Shown: positions 17,870-26,451 of the stretch, piece after piece
Layout: every line of letters starts with the position of its first letter
Position numbering within the stretch: position 1 is the stretch's first letter
From: SVTX01 sp964526505
GTDB taxonomy: Bacteria > Bacillota > Clostridia > Oscillospirales > CAG-272
Assembly (NCBI GenBank): GCA_964526505.1
Contig: CAZGJC010000001.1
Span: 1-64,000 of the forward strand
DNA: 64,000 nt
Direction: 5' to 3'
Made by a program: the position numbers and the translations under genes
The notes under the pieces: generated by a model
The model's input: the letters and a program-made list of their open reading frames with translations, nothing else
Told to the model about the DNA's origin: nothing
The model's database searches: none

Positions 17870-18148
17870 ATGGTAAAGCTTAGTTTACAATTTTTTGCTC
17901 ATAAAAAGGGTGTTGGTTCTACAAAGAACGGTCGTGACAGCGAATCTAAGCGTCTTGGCGTAAAGAGAGCGGACGGTCAGGCAGTACTTGCCGGCAACAT
18001 TCTCGTAAGACAGAGAGGAACCGCTATTCATCCCGGTAACAACGTTGGCATCGGAAGCGACGACACACTCTTTGCTCTTATTGACGGAAGAGTTAAGTTT
18101 GAGCATAAGGCAGGAGGCAAAAAGCAGGTAAGCGTTTACGCTGACTGA
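17870..18148 (+). CDS. rpmA: 50S ribosomal protein L27 with Prp-cleavable N-terminus
   Basis: 92 aa. After a short leader, [11 protein letters not shown] matches the Prp recognition site, with cleavage expected after FFA to expose [14 protein letters not shown]. The exposed end reaches the peptidyl transferase centre. The rest ([29 protein letters not shown]) is canonical L27. ATG 17870 follows GGAGGAAAAGATA. Substrate and protease are in one operon. Confidence 0.95.
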   Translation: MVKLSLQFFAHKKGVGSTKNGRDSESKRLGVKRADGQAVLAGNILVRQRGTAIHPGNNVGIGSDDTLFALIDGRVKFEHKAGGKKQVSVYAD

Positions 18149-18164
18149 TTGCCTTTATAGATAA

Positions 18165-18195
18165 GGGTGCAGTTTTTACTGCACTCTTTTCTTTC
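18165..18195 (+). terminator. Intrinsic terminator after rpmA
   Basis: Stem GGGTGCAGT / ACTGCACTC (one G-T pair) with a TTTT loop, then a T/C-rich tail. It lies just ahead of the GGAGG site of the next gene. Confidence 0.7.
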
Positions 18196-18207
18196 TTTGG
18201 AGGTTGT

Positions 18208-18918
18208 ATGAAAAACAAAATACTATATGAGGACAAGTATTTGATTTTATGTGAAAAGCGAGTTGGTGAAAATTCGCAATTGTCCGACGGTAAAATTACG
18301 GAAAGTTTGCCTGATAAACTTTCAAAATACAGGCAATCCAAAGGGGAAGACTCATATATTGGGATTGTTCACAGGTTAGACGTGACGACCGGCGGTGTAA
18401 TGCTTTTTTCAAAAGATAAAACTCTTACCGGAAAGTTATCAGAGGCAGTGTCGCAAAAGGAATACAAAAAAACATACTTGGCTGTTTCATTGTCACGACC
18501 CGAGCCTTACGTCGGCAGAATGGACGATTTGCTTTATCACGATAAACAAAAGAACAAGACTTACGTTGTGGACAGAGAAAGACGCAGTGTAAAACCTGCA
18601 TCGCTTTTATACGAAACACTCGAAAGTTGCAAAACGGCAGACGGGAACACGGTAAGTCTTATGCGGATTGAACTTATAACAGGCAGGACTCATCAGGTAA
18701 GGGTTCAGTTTGCAAGCAGAAAAATGCCACTCGTGGGTGACGGGAAATACGGAAGTCGTGACAACAAGTGCGGTGTTGCACTTTGGTCGCACAAGGCGGA
18801 GTTTATTCATCCGAAAACCGGTAAGACAATCGAAGTTGTCAGTTTTCCGAATATTGACTGTTATCCGTGGAATTTGTTTGATTGTTTGCGTCAGGGTGAC
18901 AAGTTTCCAAAAAGTTAA
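18208..18918 (+). CDS. RluA-family pseudouridine synthase
   Basis: 236 aa. The catalytic segment GIVHRLDVTTGGVMLFSK contains HRLDxxTxG with the catalytic Asp; RIELITGRTHQVRVQFA and LVGDGKYG are the other family motifs. There is no N-terminal S4 domain, unlike the second paralog at 30139. The exact RNA target cannot be read from sequence. The 3' end overlaps the convergent amidase gene by 80 bases, which is long for a convergent pair. Confidence 0.88.
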   Translation: MKNKILYEDKYLILCEKRVGENSQLSDGKITESLPDKLSKYRQSKGEDSYIGIVHRLDVTTGGVMLFSKDKTLTGKLSEAVSQKEYKKTYLAVSLSRPEPYVGRMDDLLYHDKQKNKTYVVDRERRSVKPASLLYETLESCKTADGNTVSLMRIELITGRTHQVRVQFASRKMPLVGDGKYGSRDNKCGVALWSHKAEFIHPKTGKTIEVVSFPNIDCYPWNLFDCLRQGDKFPKS

Positions 18919-19615
18919 TAATAGAATCGCAGAGGTTAGAAGTGAGAGACTGTTTATATTGAGCGTCTCGGAAAAGGTCAGCCTCTGCGATATTTGATAA
19001 AAATCCGCATTCCACGAGAATTGACGGGCAATGGGAGTTTGAGAGCAGATATATATCGTCTCCTGCGGATTTTATTTTGCGATTATTGTCGGGTTGAAGT
19101 TCTGACTGGATATTCGTTTGAACTAAATTTGCGAGAGTTTGCGAATCGGCGTTATTATCGGAATACCACACTTGGAGTCCCGAGTAGCGTGAGTCTGAAA
19201 AAGAGTTCATATGCAGACTTACGAAAATACAGTTATCCGTGTTTTGAATGATTTTGAGTCGTGCTTCCATATCCAGTTTTTTCTTTTTGCCTTTATAGTC
19301 TGCACTTCGATCGTATAAAAGCGTGTCTGTATCACGTGTTAGAACGACGTTTATATCCTTTGAAGAAAGCAAATCTCGCAACATCATTGCCAATTCGAGA
19401 TTTATATTTTTTTCTATTAGTCCGTTTTTAGATGAAGCACCGCCATCTTCTCCGCCGTGTCCTGCATCAATTATGACGGTGGAGTATTTTGTTTCATTTG
19501 CGGAAGTTTCGATCGATTGTGGCGGTGATATGGTACCGAGAGAAATTCCGAATGCGATCAGGATTGATGTGGCAAGTAAAATTGATATTATATAAATTAT
19601 AACCGGGTTTTTCAT
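18839..19615 (-). CDS. cwlD: N-acetylmuramoyl-L-alanine amidase (Amidase_3, CwlD-like)
   Basis: 258 aa. An N-terminal membrane segment (NPVIIYIISILLATSILIAFG) exports the enzyme; the amidase domain holds zinc ligands in IIDAGHGGEDGG, the Glu of EKNINLELA, the His in SLHMNSF, and the catalytic Glu in ILVECGFLSN. It hydrolyses the muramoyl-alanine bond of peptidoglycan; single-domain enzymes of this size resemble CwlD of spore cortex synthesis, but sporulation is not shown here. ATG 19615 has AAAGGA upstream; an earlier in-frame start would add an unusual Cys/Lys-rich stretch. An Asn/Ser-rich tail extends past the domain into the convergent rluA-like gene. Confidence 0.85.
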   Translation of the reverse strand: MKNPVIIYIISILLATSILIAFGISLGTISPPQSIETSANETKYSTVIIDAGHGGEDGGASSKNGLIEKNINLELAMMLRDLLSSKDINVVLTRDTDTLLYDRSADYKGKKKKLDMEARLKIIQNTDNCIFVSLHMNSFSDSRYSGLQVWYSDNNADSQTLANLVQTNIQSELQPDNNRKIKSAGDDIYLLSNSHCPSILVECGFLSNIAEADLFRDAQYKQSLTSNLCDSIINFLETCHPDANNQTNSTDNSQYSEN

Positions 19616-19725
19616 TTTGCATATCCTTTTTCGTGTTTTTGATAATAATATGCAAAATATCAAAATTTTATGCATATTCAATAAAAATATATGATTTTAT
19701 ATGACATTTTATCCCAAACTCTGCA

Positions 19726-19754
19726 TTGACAACTTAATTTCTTTTTGTTATAAT
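19726..19754 (+). promoter_or_regulatory. SigmaA promoter of guaB
   Basis: TTGACA (19726-19731), 17 bp spacer, TATAAT (19749-19754). The leader is only about 32 bases, too short for a purine riboswitch. Confidence 0.8.
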
Positions 19755-19792
19755 ATTAGAAAATTTAAAAATTATGAAAGTGAGGAGAGTAA

Positions 19793-21259
<1,467 letters not shown>

Positions 21260-21272
21260 ATGATAAAGAAAA

Positions 21273-21296
21273 AAGCCTCGGCAATTGCCGAGGCTT
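21273..21296. terminator. Bidirectional terminator between guaB and rpsR
   Basis: Perfect stem AAGCCTCGGC / GCCGAGGCTT with AATT loop; A-rich on the left, T-rich about five bases further on the right. Serves both convergent transcripts. Confidence 0.85.
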
Positions 21297-21306
21297 AAAC
21301 TTTTTA

Positions 21307-21555
21307 TTAGTCTGTTACGTAAGGAAGAAGGGCTGCCTGACGTGCACGCTTAATAGCGGTGTTGAGATCACGCTGGTGAACAGCACAAGTTCCCGAAATT
21401 CTTCTGGGGAGAATTTTTCCACGTTCGCTTATGAATTTGCGAAGTTTTGCGGAATCCTTATAGTCGATATAGGATACCTTATCTGCACAGAAGATACAAA
21501 CCTTTTTTCTCTTGCGGACAACAGGTCTCGCAGGACGGTTTTCATTCTTATCCAT
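21307..21555 (-). CDS. rpsR: 30S ribosomal protein S18
   Basis: 82 aa. [32 protein letters not shown] and [26 protein letters not shown] are canonical. Several Cys near the N-terminus make this the zinc-binding form often seen in Firmicutes. The AUG follows GGAGGA. Last gene of rpsF-ssb-rpsR. Confidence 0.96.
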   Translation of the reverse strand: MDKNENRPARPVVRKRKKVCIFCADKVSYIDYKDSAKLRKFISERGKILPRRISGTCAVHQRDLNTAIKRARQAALLPYVTD

Positions 21556-21597
21556 CTTATGAATCCTCCAATTTAAATTTAGGTGACAACGCCCGAC

Positions 21598-22050
21598 TTA
21601 GAACGGAAGGTCGTCGTCTGTCTTGATTTCCTCAAACTTGGGAGCGATATCCGACGCTGAGGAGAAAGAGGGAGCGGCAGTGAAACTGTCAGCACCGAAA
21701 GTTGACGGTGATGATTCGGAACGGCTGTCAACAAACATAACTTCGTCGGCAACTATATCCGTTCTGTAATGTTTCGTATTCTGCTGGTCAACCCAAGATC
21801 TGTTCTGAAGTGTTCCCACAATGCAGATTGAAGAACCTTTCTTAAAGTATCTTGATACAAACTCTGCGGTTTGTCTCCAAGCGGTTACGTTAAAAAAGTC
21901 TGTTTCGTTCTGCTGGCTATCCTTATTGTATCTGCGGTTTACCGCAATGGAAAAGGATACGACGGCGATGCCGTTTTGTGTCTGTTTCAGTTCAGGATCG
22001 GCGGTAAGTCTACCACCCAAAATAACCTTGTTGAAATTAAAGTTAGCCAT
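21598..22050 (-). CDS. ssb: Single-stranded DNA-binding protein
   Basis: 150 aa. N-terminal OB fold (NKVILGGRLTADPELK, FFNVTAWRQTAEFV) and a Ser/Ala-rich linker ending in the acidic DDDLPF tail that recruits partner proteins. In the standard position between rpsF and rpsR. The intact tail suggests this is the main housekeeping SSB. Confidence 0.95.
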   Translation of the reverse strand: MANFNFNKVILGGRLTADPELKQTQNGIAVVSFSIAVNRRYNKDSQQNETDFFNVTAWRQTAEFVSRYFKKGSSICIVGTLQNRSWVDQQNTKHYRTDIVADEVMFVDSRSESSPSTFGADSFTAAPSFSSASDIAPKFEEIKTDDDLPF

Positions 22051-22063
22051 TATAGCACCTCAA

Positions 22064-22441
22064 TTATTCAGCGTCTGCTGTCTCAACAACGGTTTCTTCT
22101 GCAACTTCGATGTTTTCTTCAACAACGGCACTCTTTGCAACAGGCTCGAAATCGAGTTTGATTGTCATAGAACGCATAATTGTTTCATCAATGTTGAACT
22201 GACGTTCAAGTTCTGCAATGAAAGAAGGAGCGGACTTGAACGTAACAACGGTGTAGTAGCCTTCGCTCATATCGTTGATAAGGTATGCAAGACGGCGTTT
22301 GCCCCATGTGTCTACCTCAACGATTTCTCCGTTGGAACCAATCAAACCTGCGAACTTATCAGCAGTTGCTTTTGCAGCCTCCTCGCCGTTTGAAAGATCA
22401 ACGACAAAAAGAGTTTCATAAGAATTGATTACGTTTTCCAT
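22064..22441 (-). CDS. rpsF: 30S ribosomal protein S6
   Basis: 125 aa. YETLFVVDL, GKRRLAYLINDMSEGYYTVVTFKS and the RQFNIDETIMRSM segment are typical of S6. The C-terminus carries an acidic Glu/Val extension (about 30 residues) beyond the core, common in this group. S6 pairs with S18 on the 30S platform, and that dimer can bind its own mRNA leader. Confidence 0.95.
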   Translation of the reverse strand: MENVINSYETLFVVDLSNGEEAAKATADKFAGLIGSNGEIVEVDTWGKRRLAYLINDMSEGYYTVVTFKSAPSFIAELERQFNIDETIMRSMTIKLDFEPVAKSAVVEENIEVAEETVVETADAE

Positions 22442-22469
22442 GTTTTTTACCTCCCTATGGACTTATTTG

Positions 22470-22515
22470 ACCGCACACATATTGTGCGGTAGAGAGTAGG
22501 TTCGCAAAACGAACC
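22470..22515 (-). promoter_or_regulatory. Probable S6:S18 autoregulatory leader
   Basis: Two perfect hairpins in the rpsF leader: GGTTCG/CGAACC (22499-22515) and ACCGCACA/TGTGCGGT (22470-22490). An S6:S18-binding RNA motif with a GC-rich CCG-containing stem is known upstream of rpsF in many bacteria. Position and the CCGC/GCGG stem fit; the exact bulge was not verified. Confidence 0.5.
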
Positions 22516-22528
22516 ATACCAATGATAG

Positions 22529-22557
22529 ATTATATCACAAGTTTATTTTTTTGTCAA
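22529..22557 (-). promoter_or_regulatory. SigmaA promoter of rpsF-ssb-rpsR
   Basis: Minus strand TTGACA (22552-22557), 17 bp spacer, TATAAT (22529-22534): consensus boxes. Confidence 0.8.
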
Positions 22558-22594
22558 TGGATTTTTGAAAAATATCTAAAAAATTACGTAAATT

Positions 22595-23173
22595 TTATGC
22601 TATACTTACCAAAAAAATGGATAGAATCATCGAAAAGAGCGGAATTGCGGTACCGATTACAAGTTCGCTTATTTTATGTCGTTTCATTTTGCAAGACGAC
22701 CAAAAAACCGGGACGAGCAGTAAAAGTCCGAAAAGAGCAAAAGGCGTATATACGTACGACAGATAAAATACGGGACCTGCAACTCCGCAAGCATGCCCGC
22801 TTGAACGGATTTTTGCGACCTTATTGAGCAGGAGCATAATTACTCCCGAGAGCAAGTACGTTACGAATATAATTTGAAATTTTTCGGGCATTCCGAGAAC
22901 GAACGCACAAATTGCACCGCCGATGTAGCCTATAACCGACATTATTATCGCAAGCGTGCGTTGACCCTCACGACCTTTATTCTTAAAATGCGGTATAATC
23001 GGTTGAATGGCGTAGGCAAGTGCCGGGAAAATCGTTATAAATAAAATTCCAACCGAGGTATTGAGCCATCCTCCGGTTATTTCGGGAGAGACTATTTGCA
23101 GTATCAGGAACGTGGCAAGGGCAATTATCGGTGCAACTGTGAGTATGCGTATAAAATATTGAACTTTTTTCAT
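22595..23173 (-). CDS. PAP2-like membrane phosphatase family protein
   Basis: 192 aa, about six membrane helices. A possible PAP2 active site is visible: a basic stretch FKNKGREGQRTL, then IRSSGHACGVAGP with the Ser-Gly-His, then KMKRHKISELVIG with Arg and His. The match to the consensus (KX6RP, PSGH, SRX5H) is incomplete: Pro of PSGH is Ser. It may act on a lipid phosphate such as undecaprenyl diphosphate. ATG 23173 is chosen for its TAGGAG site. Own promoter at 23238-23266. Confidence 0.65.
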   Translation of the reverse strand: MKKVQYFIRILTVAPIIALATFLILQIVSPEITGGWLNTSVGILFITIFPALAYAIQPIIPHFKNKGREGQRTLAIIMSVIGYIGGAICAFVLGMPEKFQIIFVTYLLSGVIMLLLNKVAKIRSSGHACGVAGPVFYLSYVYTPFALFGLLLLVPVFWSSCKMKRHKISELVIGTAIPLFSMILSIFLVSIA

Positions 23174-23237
23174 TGAAACTCCTATATATTCGTATCCGAC
23201 ATCTTTAAATGCGGTATTCAAAACCACTTATGCAAAT

Positions 23238-23266
23238 ATTATACACCACGAAACGTAATTTTTCAA
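23238..23266 (-). promoter_or_regulatory. SigmaA promoter of the PAP2-like gene
   Basis: Minus strand TTGAAA (23261-23266), 17 bp spacer, TATAAT (23238-23243). Confidence 0.6.
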
Positions 23267-23336
23267 GTATATTTCTAAAAGTTAAAAAATTGTTTTCAAT
23301 ACATATATTTTTGGCTCGGAACATTGTTTTTAACAC

Positions 23337-23365
23337 TTGAAATTCTTTTGCGTCTTTGATATAAT
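23337..23365 (+). promoter_or_regulatory. SigmaA promoter of the fructokinase operon
   Basis: TTGAAA (23337-23342), 17 bp spacer, TATAAT (23360-23365). Confidence 0.65.
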
Positions 23366-23374
23366 AATATCGGA

Positions 23375-23387
23375 AGTGTCAGACACT
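23375..23387 (+). promoter_or_regulatory. Possible operator palindrome
   Basis: AGTGTC-A-GACACT, a perfect 6+1+6 inverted repeat lying at about the transcript start of the fructokinase operon. The position suits a repressor, but no regulator gene is adjacent. Confidence 0.35.
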
Positions 23388-23416
23388 CGAAAAATTAAAG
23401 GAGGCAGAGACGTTTT

Positions 23417-24334
23417 ATGATAATTTGTGTTGGTGAAATTTTGGCGGATATGATCGGAAAAACAAGAGATGAAAACTTTGTTTATGAGCGATTTGCGGGC
23501 GGAGCACCGTTTAACGTTGCCTGCTGTTTGAAAAAACTTAACGTCGAATGCGGATTTTACGGAGTTGTCGGTCACGATACGATTGGAACTTATCTTTGCA
23601 ACAAGGCAAATTCTTTAAATTTTGATTATTTGAACATTCGTGTAGATGAAGAGAGAAATACAACCTTGGCATTTGTGGAGGTTGATGCCCACGGTGAGCG
23701 TAGTTTCAGCTTTTACAGAAAGAATACGGCAGATGCTTATTTTGACGAAAATGACATAAATAAGATAGTATCCGAGGCTGACATTATTCACATAGGGTCT
23801 CTGGCAATGTCGGTAAAGTCGGGTAGATCTTTTCTTGATAAATTGATTGAGTGTGCGAAGTCACACGGCAAGAAAATAAGTTTTGACGTAAACTACCGTG
23901 ATGATATTTTTGCGTATGGGGCAGAAGCGATAAGAATTTATAAAGAATATATAGAGAAAGCGGATATTATCAAATTTTCGGACAATGAGTTACCGATGTT
24001 TTACAGCGGTACGTCTGTGGAAGAGATGCTATGCAAAGCACAAAGCGATACGAAAGTAATTTTACTTACGCTCGGAAAGCGAGGCAGTATGGCTTGTGCC
24101 GATGGAAAAATTTATTATGAACCCACCATTCCGACCGACAAGGTTATAGACACAAACGGTGCGGGAGATTCGTTTATGGCGGGAGCGTTGTCGGGAATAT
24201 ACGAGGGCAACGAAAATTGGAATCACATATTACGTCGGGCAAACGCATGCGGTTCGCTTGCCGTATCCCAAAGCGGGGCGTTTCCGGAGTGGGGACGAGA
24301 TGACGTTGACGTAAAATTGGCTGAAAGCCGATAA
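23417..24334 (+). CDS. PfkB-family carbohydrate kinase, probably fructokinase
   Basis: 305 aa. ATP-dependent sugar kinase of the ribokinase fold: N-terminal GGAPFNVACCLKKL (substrate and lid motif) and C-terminal DTNGAGDSFMAGAL with the catalytic Asp. VGEILADMI at the start and FSDNELPMF are typical of fructokinases in this family. Likely product is fructose-6-phosphate, though other ketoses are possible. The next gene, a zinc alcohol dehydrogenase, follows by 19 bases, suggesting a pathway where a polyol is oxidised to a ketose and then phosphorylated. No transporter is nearby. Confidence 0.85.
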   Translation: MIICVGEILADMIGKTRDENFVYERFAGGAPFNVACCLKKLNVECGFYGVVGHDTIGTYLCNKANSLNFDYLNIRVDEERNTTLAFVEVDAHGERSFSFYRKNTADAYFDENDINKIVSEADIIHIGSLAMSVKSGRSFLDKLIECAKSHGKKISFDVNYRDDIFAYGAEAIRIYKEYIEKADIIKFSDNELPMFYSGTSVEEMLCKAQSDTKVILLTLGKRGSMACADGKIYYEPTIPTDKVIDTNGAGDSFMAGALSGIYEGNENWNHILRRANACGSLAVSQSGAFPEWGRDDVDVKLAESR

Positions 24335-24353
24335 ATATCAAACGGAGAAAAAT

Positions 24354-25388
24354 ATGCTGACTTATACTTACACTCACAAGGGGAAATTTGATTTCGTCGA
24401 AAAGGAAAAACCGAAAATACGAGACGATGGAGACGCAGTTGTCAAAGTGACGCTTGCCAGCATTTGTTCGAGTGATTTGCACATCAAGCACGGAAGTGTA
24501 CCGAGAGCGGTAGAAGGAACAACCGTGGGACACGAGATGGTTGGAATTGTGGAGGAAGTAGGCAGTGAGGTTAAAAGCATAAAGCCCGGCGACAGGGTGA
24601 CCGTAAACGTGGAGACTTTTTGCGGAAAATGCTTTTTTTGCAAGCATGGTTTTGTAAATAACTGCACCGATAAAAATGGCGGTTGGGCATTGGGATGCAG
24701 AATTGATGGGGGACAGGCAGAATATGTCCGTGTTCCGTTTGCTGATACCGGGTTGAATAAAATTCCCGAAAAAGTTACTGACCGTCAGGCATTGTTTGCA
24801 GGTGATATTCTTGCTACCGGATTTTGGGCAACACGCATTTCGGATATTTCGCAAGACGACACGGTTCTTATAATAGGGGCAGGTCCTACCGGAATATGCA
24901 CGCTTTTATGCGTTATGCTGAAAAATCCGAAAAGGGTTATAGTTTGCGAACAAAATGCAGAAAGAATAAAATTTGTAAATGAACATTATCCGAGCGTTTT
25001 GACTGTCACACCCGATCGGTGCGTGGAATTTGTCAGAAAAAACAGTGAGAATGGCGGTGCGGACGTTGTACTTGAAATTGCCGGAGGCGAGGATACTTTT
25101 TCACTTGCGTGGAAGTCTGCACGTCCAAATGCCTGTGTTACGGTTGTTGCACTGTACGACAAACCGCAAGTATTACCGTTACCTGATATGTACGGAAAGA
25201 ATTTGACATTTAAAACAGGCGGTGTTGACGGTTGTGACTGTGAGGAGATACTTACGTTGATAGCTGAGGGAAAGATAGACACGGAGCCTCTTATTACGCA
25301 TACGTATCCTTTATCACGCATAAATGAGGCGTATGAACTGTTTGAAAATAAAAAAGACGGCGTAATTAAAGTTGCCGTCGAGTGTTAA
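24354..25388 (+). CDS. Zinc-dependent medium-chain alcohol/polyol dehydrogenase
   Basis: 344 aa. MDR-family enzyme: catalytic zinc ligands Cys in SICSSDLHIKHG and GHEMVG, structural zinc Cys cluster in CGKCFFCKHGFVNNC, and the Rossmann motif IIGAGPTGICTL followed by CEQNAERI. An acidic residue after the second beta strand suggests NAD rather than NADP. With the kinase upstream it could oxidise an alditol; substrate is inference. Ends in a strong terminator. Confidence 0.85.
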   Translation: MLTYTYTHKGKFDFVEKEKPKIRDDGDAVVKVTLASICSSDLHIKHGSVPRAVEGTTVGHEMVGIVEEVGSEVKSIKPGDRVTVNVETFCGKCFFCKHGFVNNCTDKNGGWALGCRIDGGQAEYVRVPFADTGLNKIPEKVTDRQALFAGDILATGFWATRISDISQDDTVLIIGAGPTGICTLLCVMLKNPKRVIVCEQNAERIKFVNEHYPSVLTVTPDRCVEFVRKNSENGGADVVLEIAGGEDTFSLAWKSARPNACVTVVALYDKPQVLPLPDMYGKNLTFKTGGVDGCDCEEILTLIAEGKIDTEPLITHTYPLSRINEAYELFENKKDGVIKVAVEC

Positions 25389-25391
25389 TTA

Positions 25392-25444
25392 AACGACATC
25401 TGCAATGATTTTTGAGATTATTGCAGATGTCGTTATTTTTTTGT
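25392..25444 (+). terminator. Intrinsic terminator after the dehydrogenase
   Basis: A perfect 15 bp stem, AACGACATCTGCAAT paired with its complement at 25420-25434, followed by a T-rich run. Confidence 0.9.
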
Positions 25445-25448
25445 GTTG

Positions 25449-26012
25449 TCAATTATTTATATATTTCCTGCCGTCTGAAAATGCGTTTCCGACACGCTCT
25501 CCTATCACGTTATATCCGTGAGTTGCGGAATCATATGCGATGGGTTTGAGTTTTGATATATCGATTTTTTCGTTTGTGAGTATGCTGTTCTCCGCACAAA
25601 CATTAACTATCTCACCAACAAGGCGACAGGTTTCTTTATCATATGATTTAACTCGGCATTCAAGTGCCAGAGGGAGCTCGCAGATTATCGGTGCATTTAC
25701 AAACTGACTCTTTTGTGTATGAAAACCGCAAACGTCAAGTTTGTTTTCAACTTTATTTCCCGTTGCGATGCCCAAATAGTCACATTCCTTGACATAGTCT
25801 GCGGTTGCCACACTTACGGTAAATGCGTTTGTTGCAATGAGATTTTTTGTGGTTTTGTGATCATCACTGATGCATATTGAAATTTCATCCGACTCGCTTA
25901 TTCCGCCCCAAGCGGCGTTCATTGCGTTTGGTGTGCCGTTTTTGTCATAAGTCGCTATGATGAGAACAGGCATTGGATAAAGAATGGCTTTTGAACCGAA
26001 ATTTTTTCTCAT
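25449..26012 (-). CDS. Flavin reductase-like domain protein
   Basis: 187 aa. Split-barrel FMN-binding family: YPMPVLIIATYDKNGTPNAMNAAWGG at the start, then SICISDDHKTTKNLIATNAFTVSV and GEIVNVCAEN. Members reduce or bind FMN, often as electron carriers; partner unknown. Own promoter upstream. Convergent with the dehydrogenase, sharing its terminator region. Confidence 0.85.
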   Translation of the reverse strand: MRKNFGSKAILYPMPVLIIATYDKNGTPNAMNAAWGGISESDEISICISDDHKTTKNLIATNAFTVSVATADYVKECDYLGIATGNKVENKLDVCGFHTQKSQFVNAPIICELPLALECRVKSYDKETCRLVGEIVNVCAENSILTNEKIDISKLKPIAYDSATHGYNVIGERVGNAFSDGRKYINN

Positions 26013-26046
26013 AGTTAAAATCCTTTCTGATGAAGTTTGTTTTTTC

Positions 26047-26074
26047 AGTATATCATAACTTGTAAAAAAGTCAA
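26047..26074 (-). promoter_or_regulatory. SigmaA promoter of the flavin reductase gene
   Basis: Minus strand TTGACT (26069-26074), 16 bp spacer, TATACT (26047-26052). Confidence 0.55.
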
Positions 26075-26125
26075 ATTAAATTATATTTGGAGAGAGCCGA
26101 AAATGCGTTTTTATTTTCAAAAAAC

Positions 26126-26154
26126 TTGACATGCGGAAGTTTGTGTGTTAAAAT
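26126..26154 (+). promoter_or_regulatory. SigmaA promoter of the structured RNA
   Basis: TTGACA (26126-26131), 17 bp spacer, TAAAAT (26149-26154). The predicted start near 26161 coincides with the first base of the long closing stem of the RNA. Confidence 0.7.
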
Positions 26155-26160
26155 GTTTAT

Positions 26161-26316
26161 GCCAAACAATTACATTTGAAAATTACCCTTGGGGAAACCA
26201 TACCTTGGTAAAAGGTGTTTCTCTCTTTTTCTGTATACTCTGAGGGTAAGTGGAATTGTTTGGCGACAATGAGAGATACATTTTTTCGGTGCGTCTCTCA
26301 TCGACGCACCTTTTTT
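26161..26316 (+). ncRNA. Unassigned structured RNA with closing stem and intrinsic terminator
   Basis: Four nested helices are visible: P1 GCCAAACAATT (26161-26171) with AATTGTTTGGC (26254-26264), 11 perfect pairs; P2 TTACCCT (26183-26189) with AGGGTAA (26243-26249); P3 26191-26198 with 26217-26224; P4 ACCTT (26202-26206) with AAGGT (26212-26216) and a GGTAA loop. A terminator follows at 26288-26316. No gene lies downstream on this strand before the convergent regulator at 26451, so a stand-alone small RNA of about 156 bases is likely. The rod with internal bubbles and the length recall 6S RNA, but I could not match a known family. A riboswitch is the alternative. This fills most of the 438-base gap between the flavin reductase and DtxR-family genes. 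Confidence 0.6.
26288..26316 (+). terminator. Terminator with competing antiterminator stem
   Basis: GGTGCGTC (26288-26295) pairs with GACGCACC (26303-26310) followed by T6. An alternative 8 bp stem ATGAGAGA (26269-26276) / TCTCTCAT (26294-26301) would use the terminator loop and cannot coexist with it. Confidence 0.7.
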
Positions 26317-26323
26317 ATTTTAT

Positions 26324-26379
26324 CACTTCCCGTATCTTGTCCGAAAATAAAGTTCAAGACGAGGGAAGACAGGGAAGTG
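26324..26379. repeat. Inverted-repeat region beyond the RNA terminator
   Basis: CACTTCCC (26324-26331) pairs with GGGAAGTG (26372-26379), and TCTTG (26335-26339) with CAAGA (26355-26359) inside. GGGAAG occurs twice (26363-26368 and 26372-26377), allowing alternative pairing. No open frame or promoter is seen; it could be part of a longer RNA. Confidence 0.4.
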
Positions 26380-26420
26380 TCGGATGAACAGTCTAACACA
26401 AATTTATAAATTCCATATAA

Positions 26421-26451
26421 AAATATCCTCTCCGATAAGGAGAGGATATTT
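26421..26451 (-). terminator. Terminator of the DtxR-family gene
   Basis: Stem AAATATCCTCTCC / GGAGAGGATATTT, 13 pairs, beginning at the stop codon of the minus-strand gene and followed on that strand by a T-rich run. Confidence 0.8.

Noticed and set aside
19755..19792. Purine riboswitch before guaB
   Set aside because: The leader is too short and has no three-way junction.
26215..26409. Small protein encoded across the structured RNA
   Set aside because: The frame has no ribosome site, is rich in Phe/Cys/Arg and crosses the terminator; structure explains the region better.
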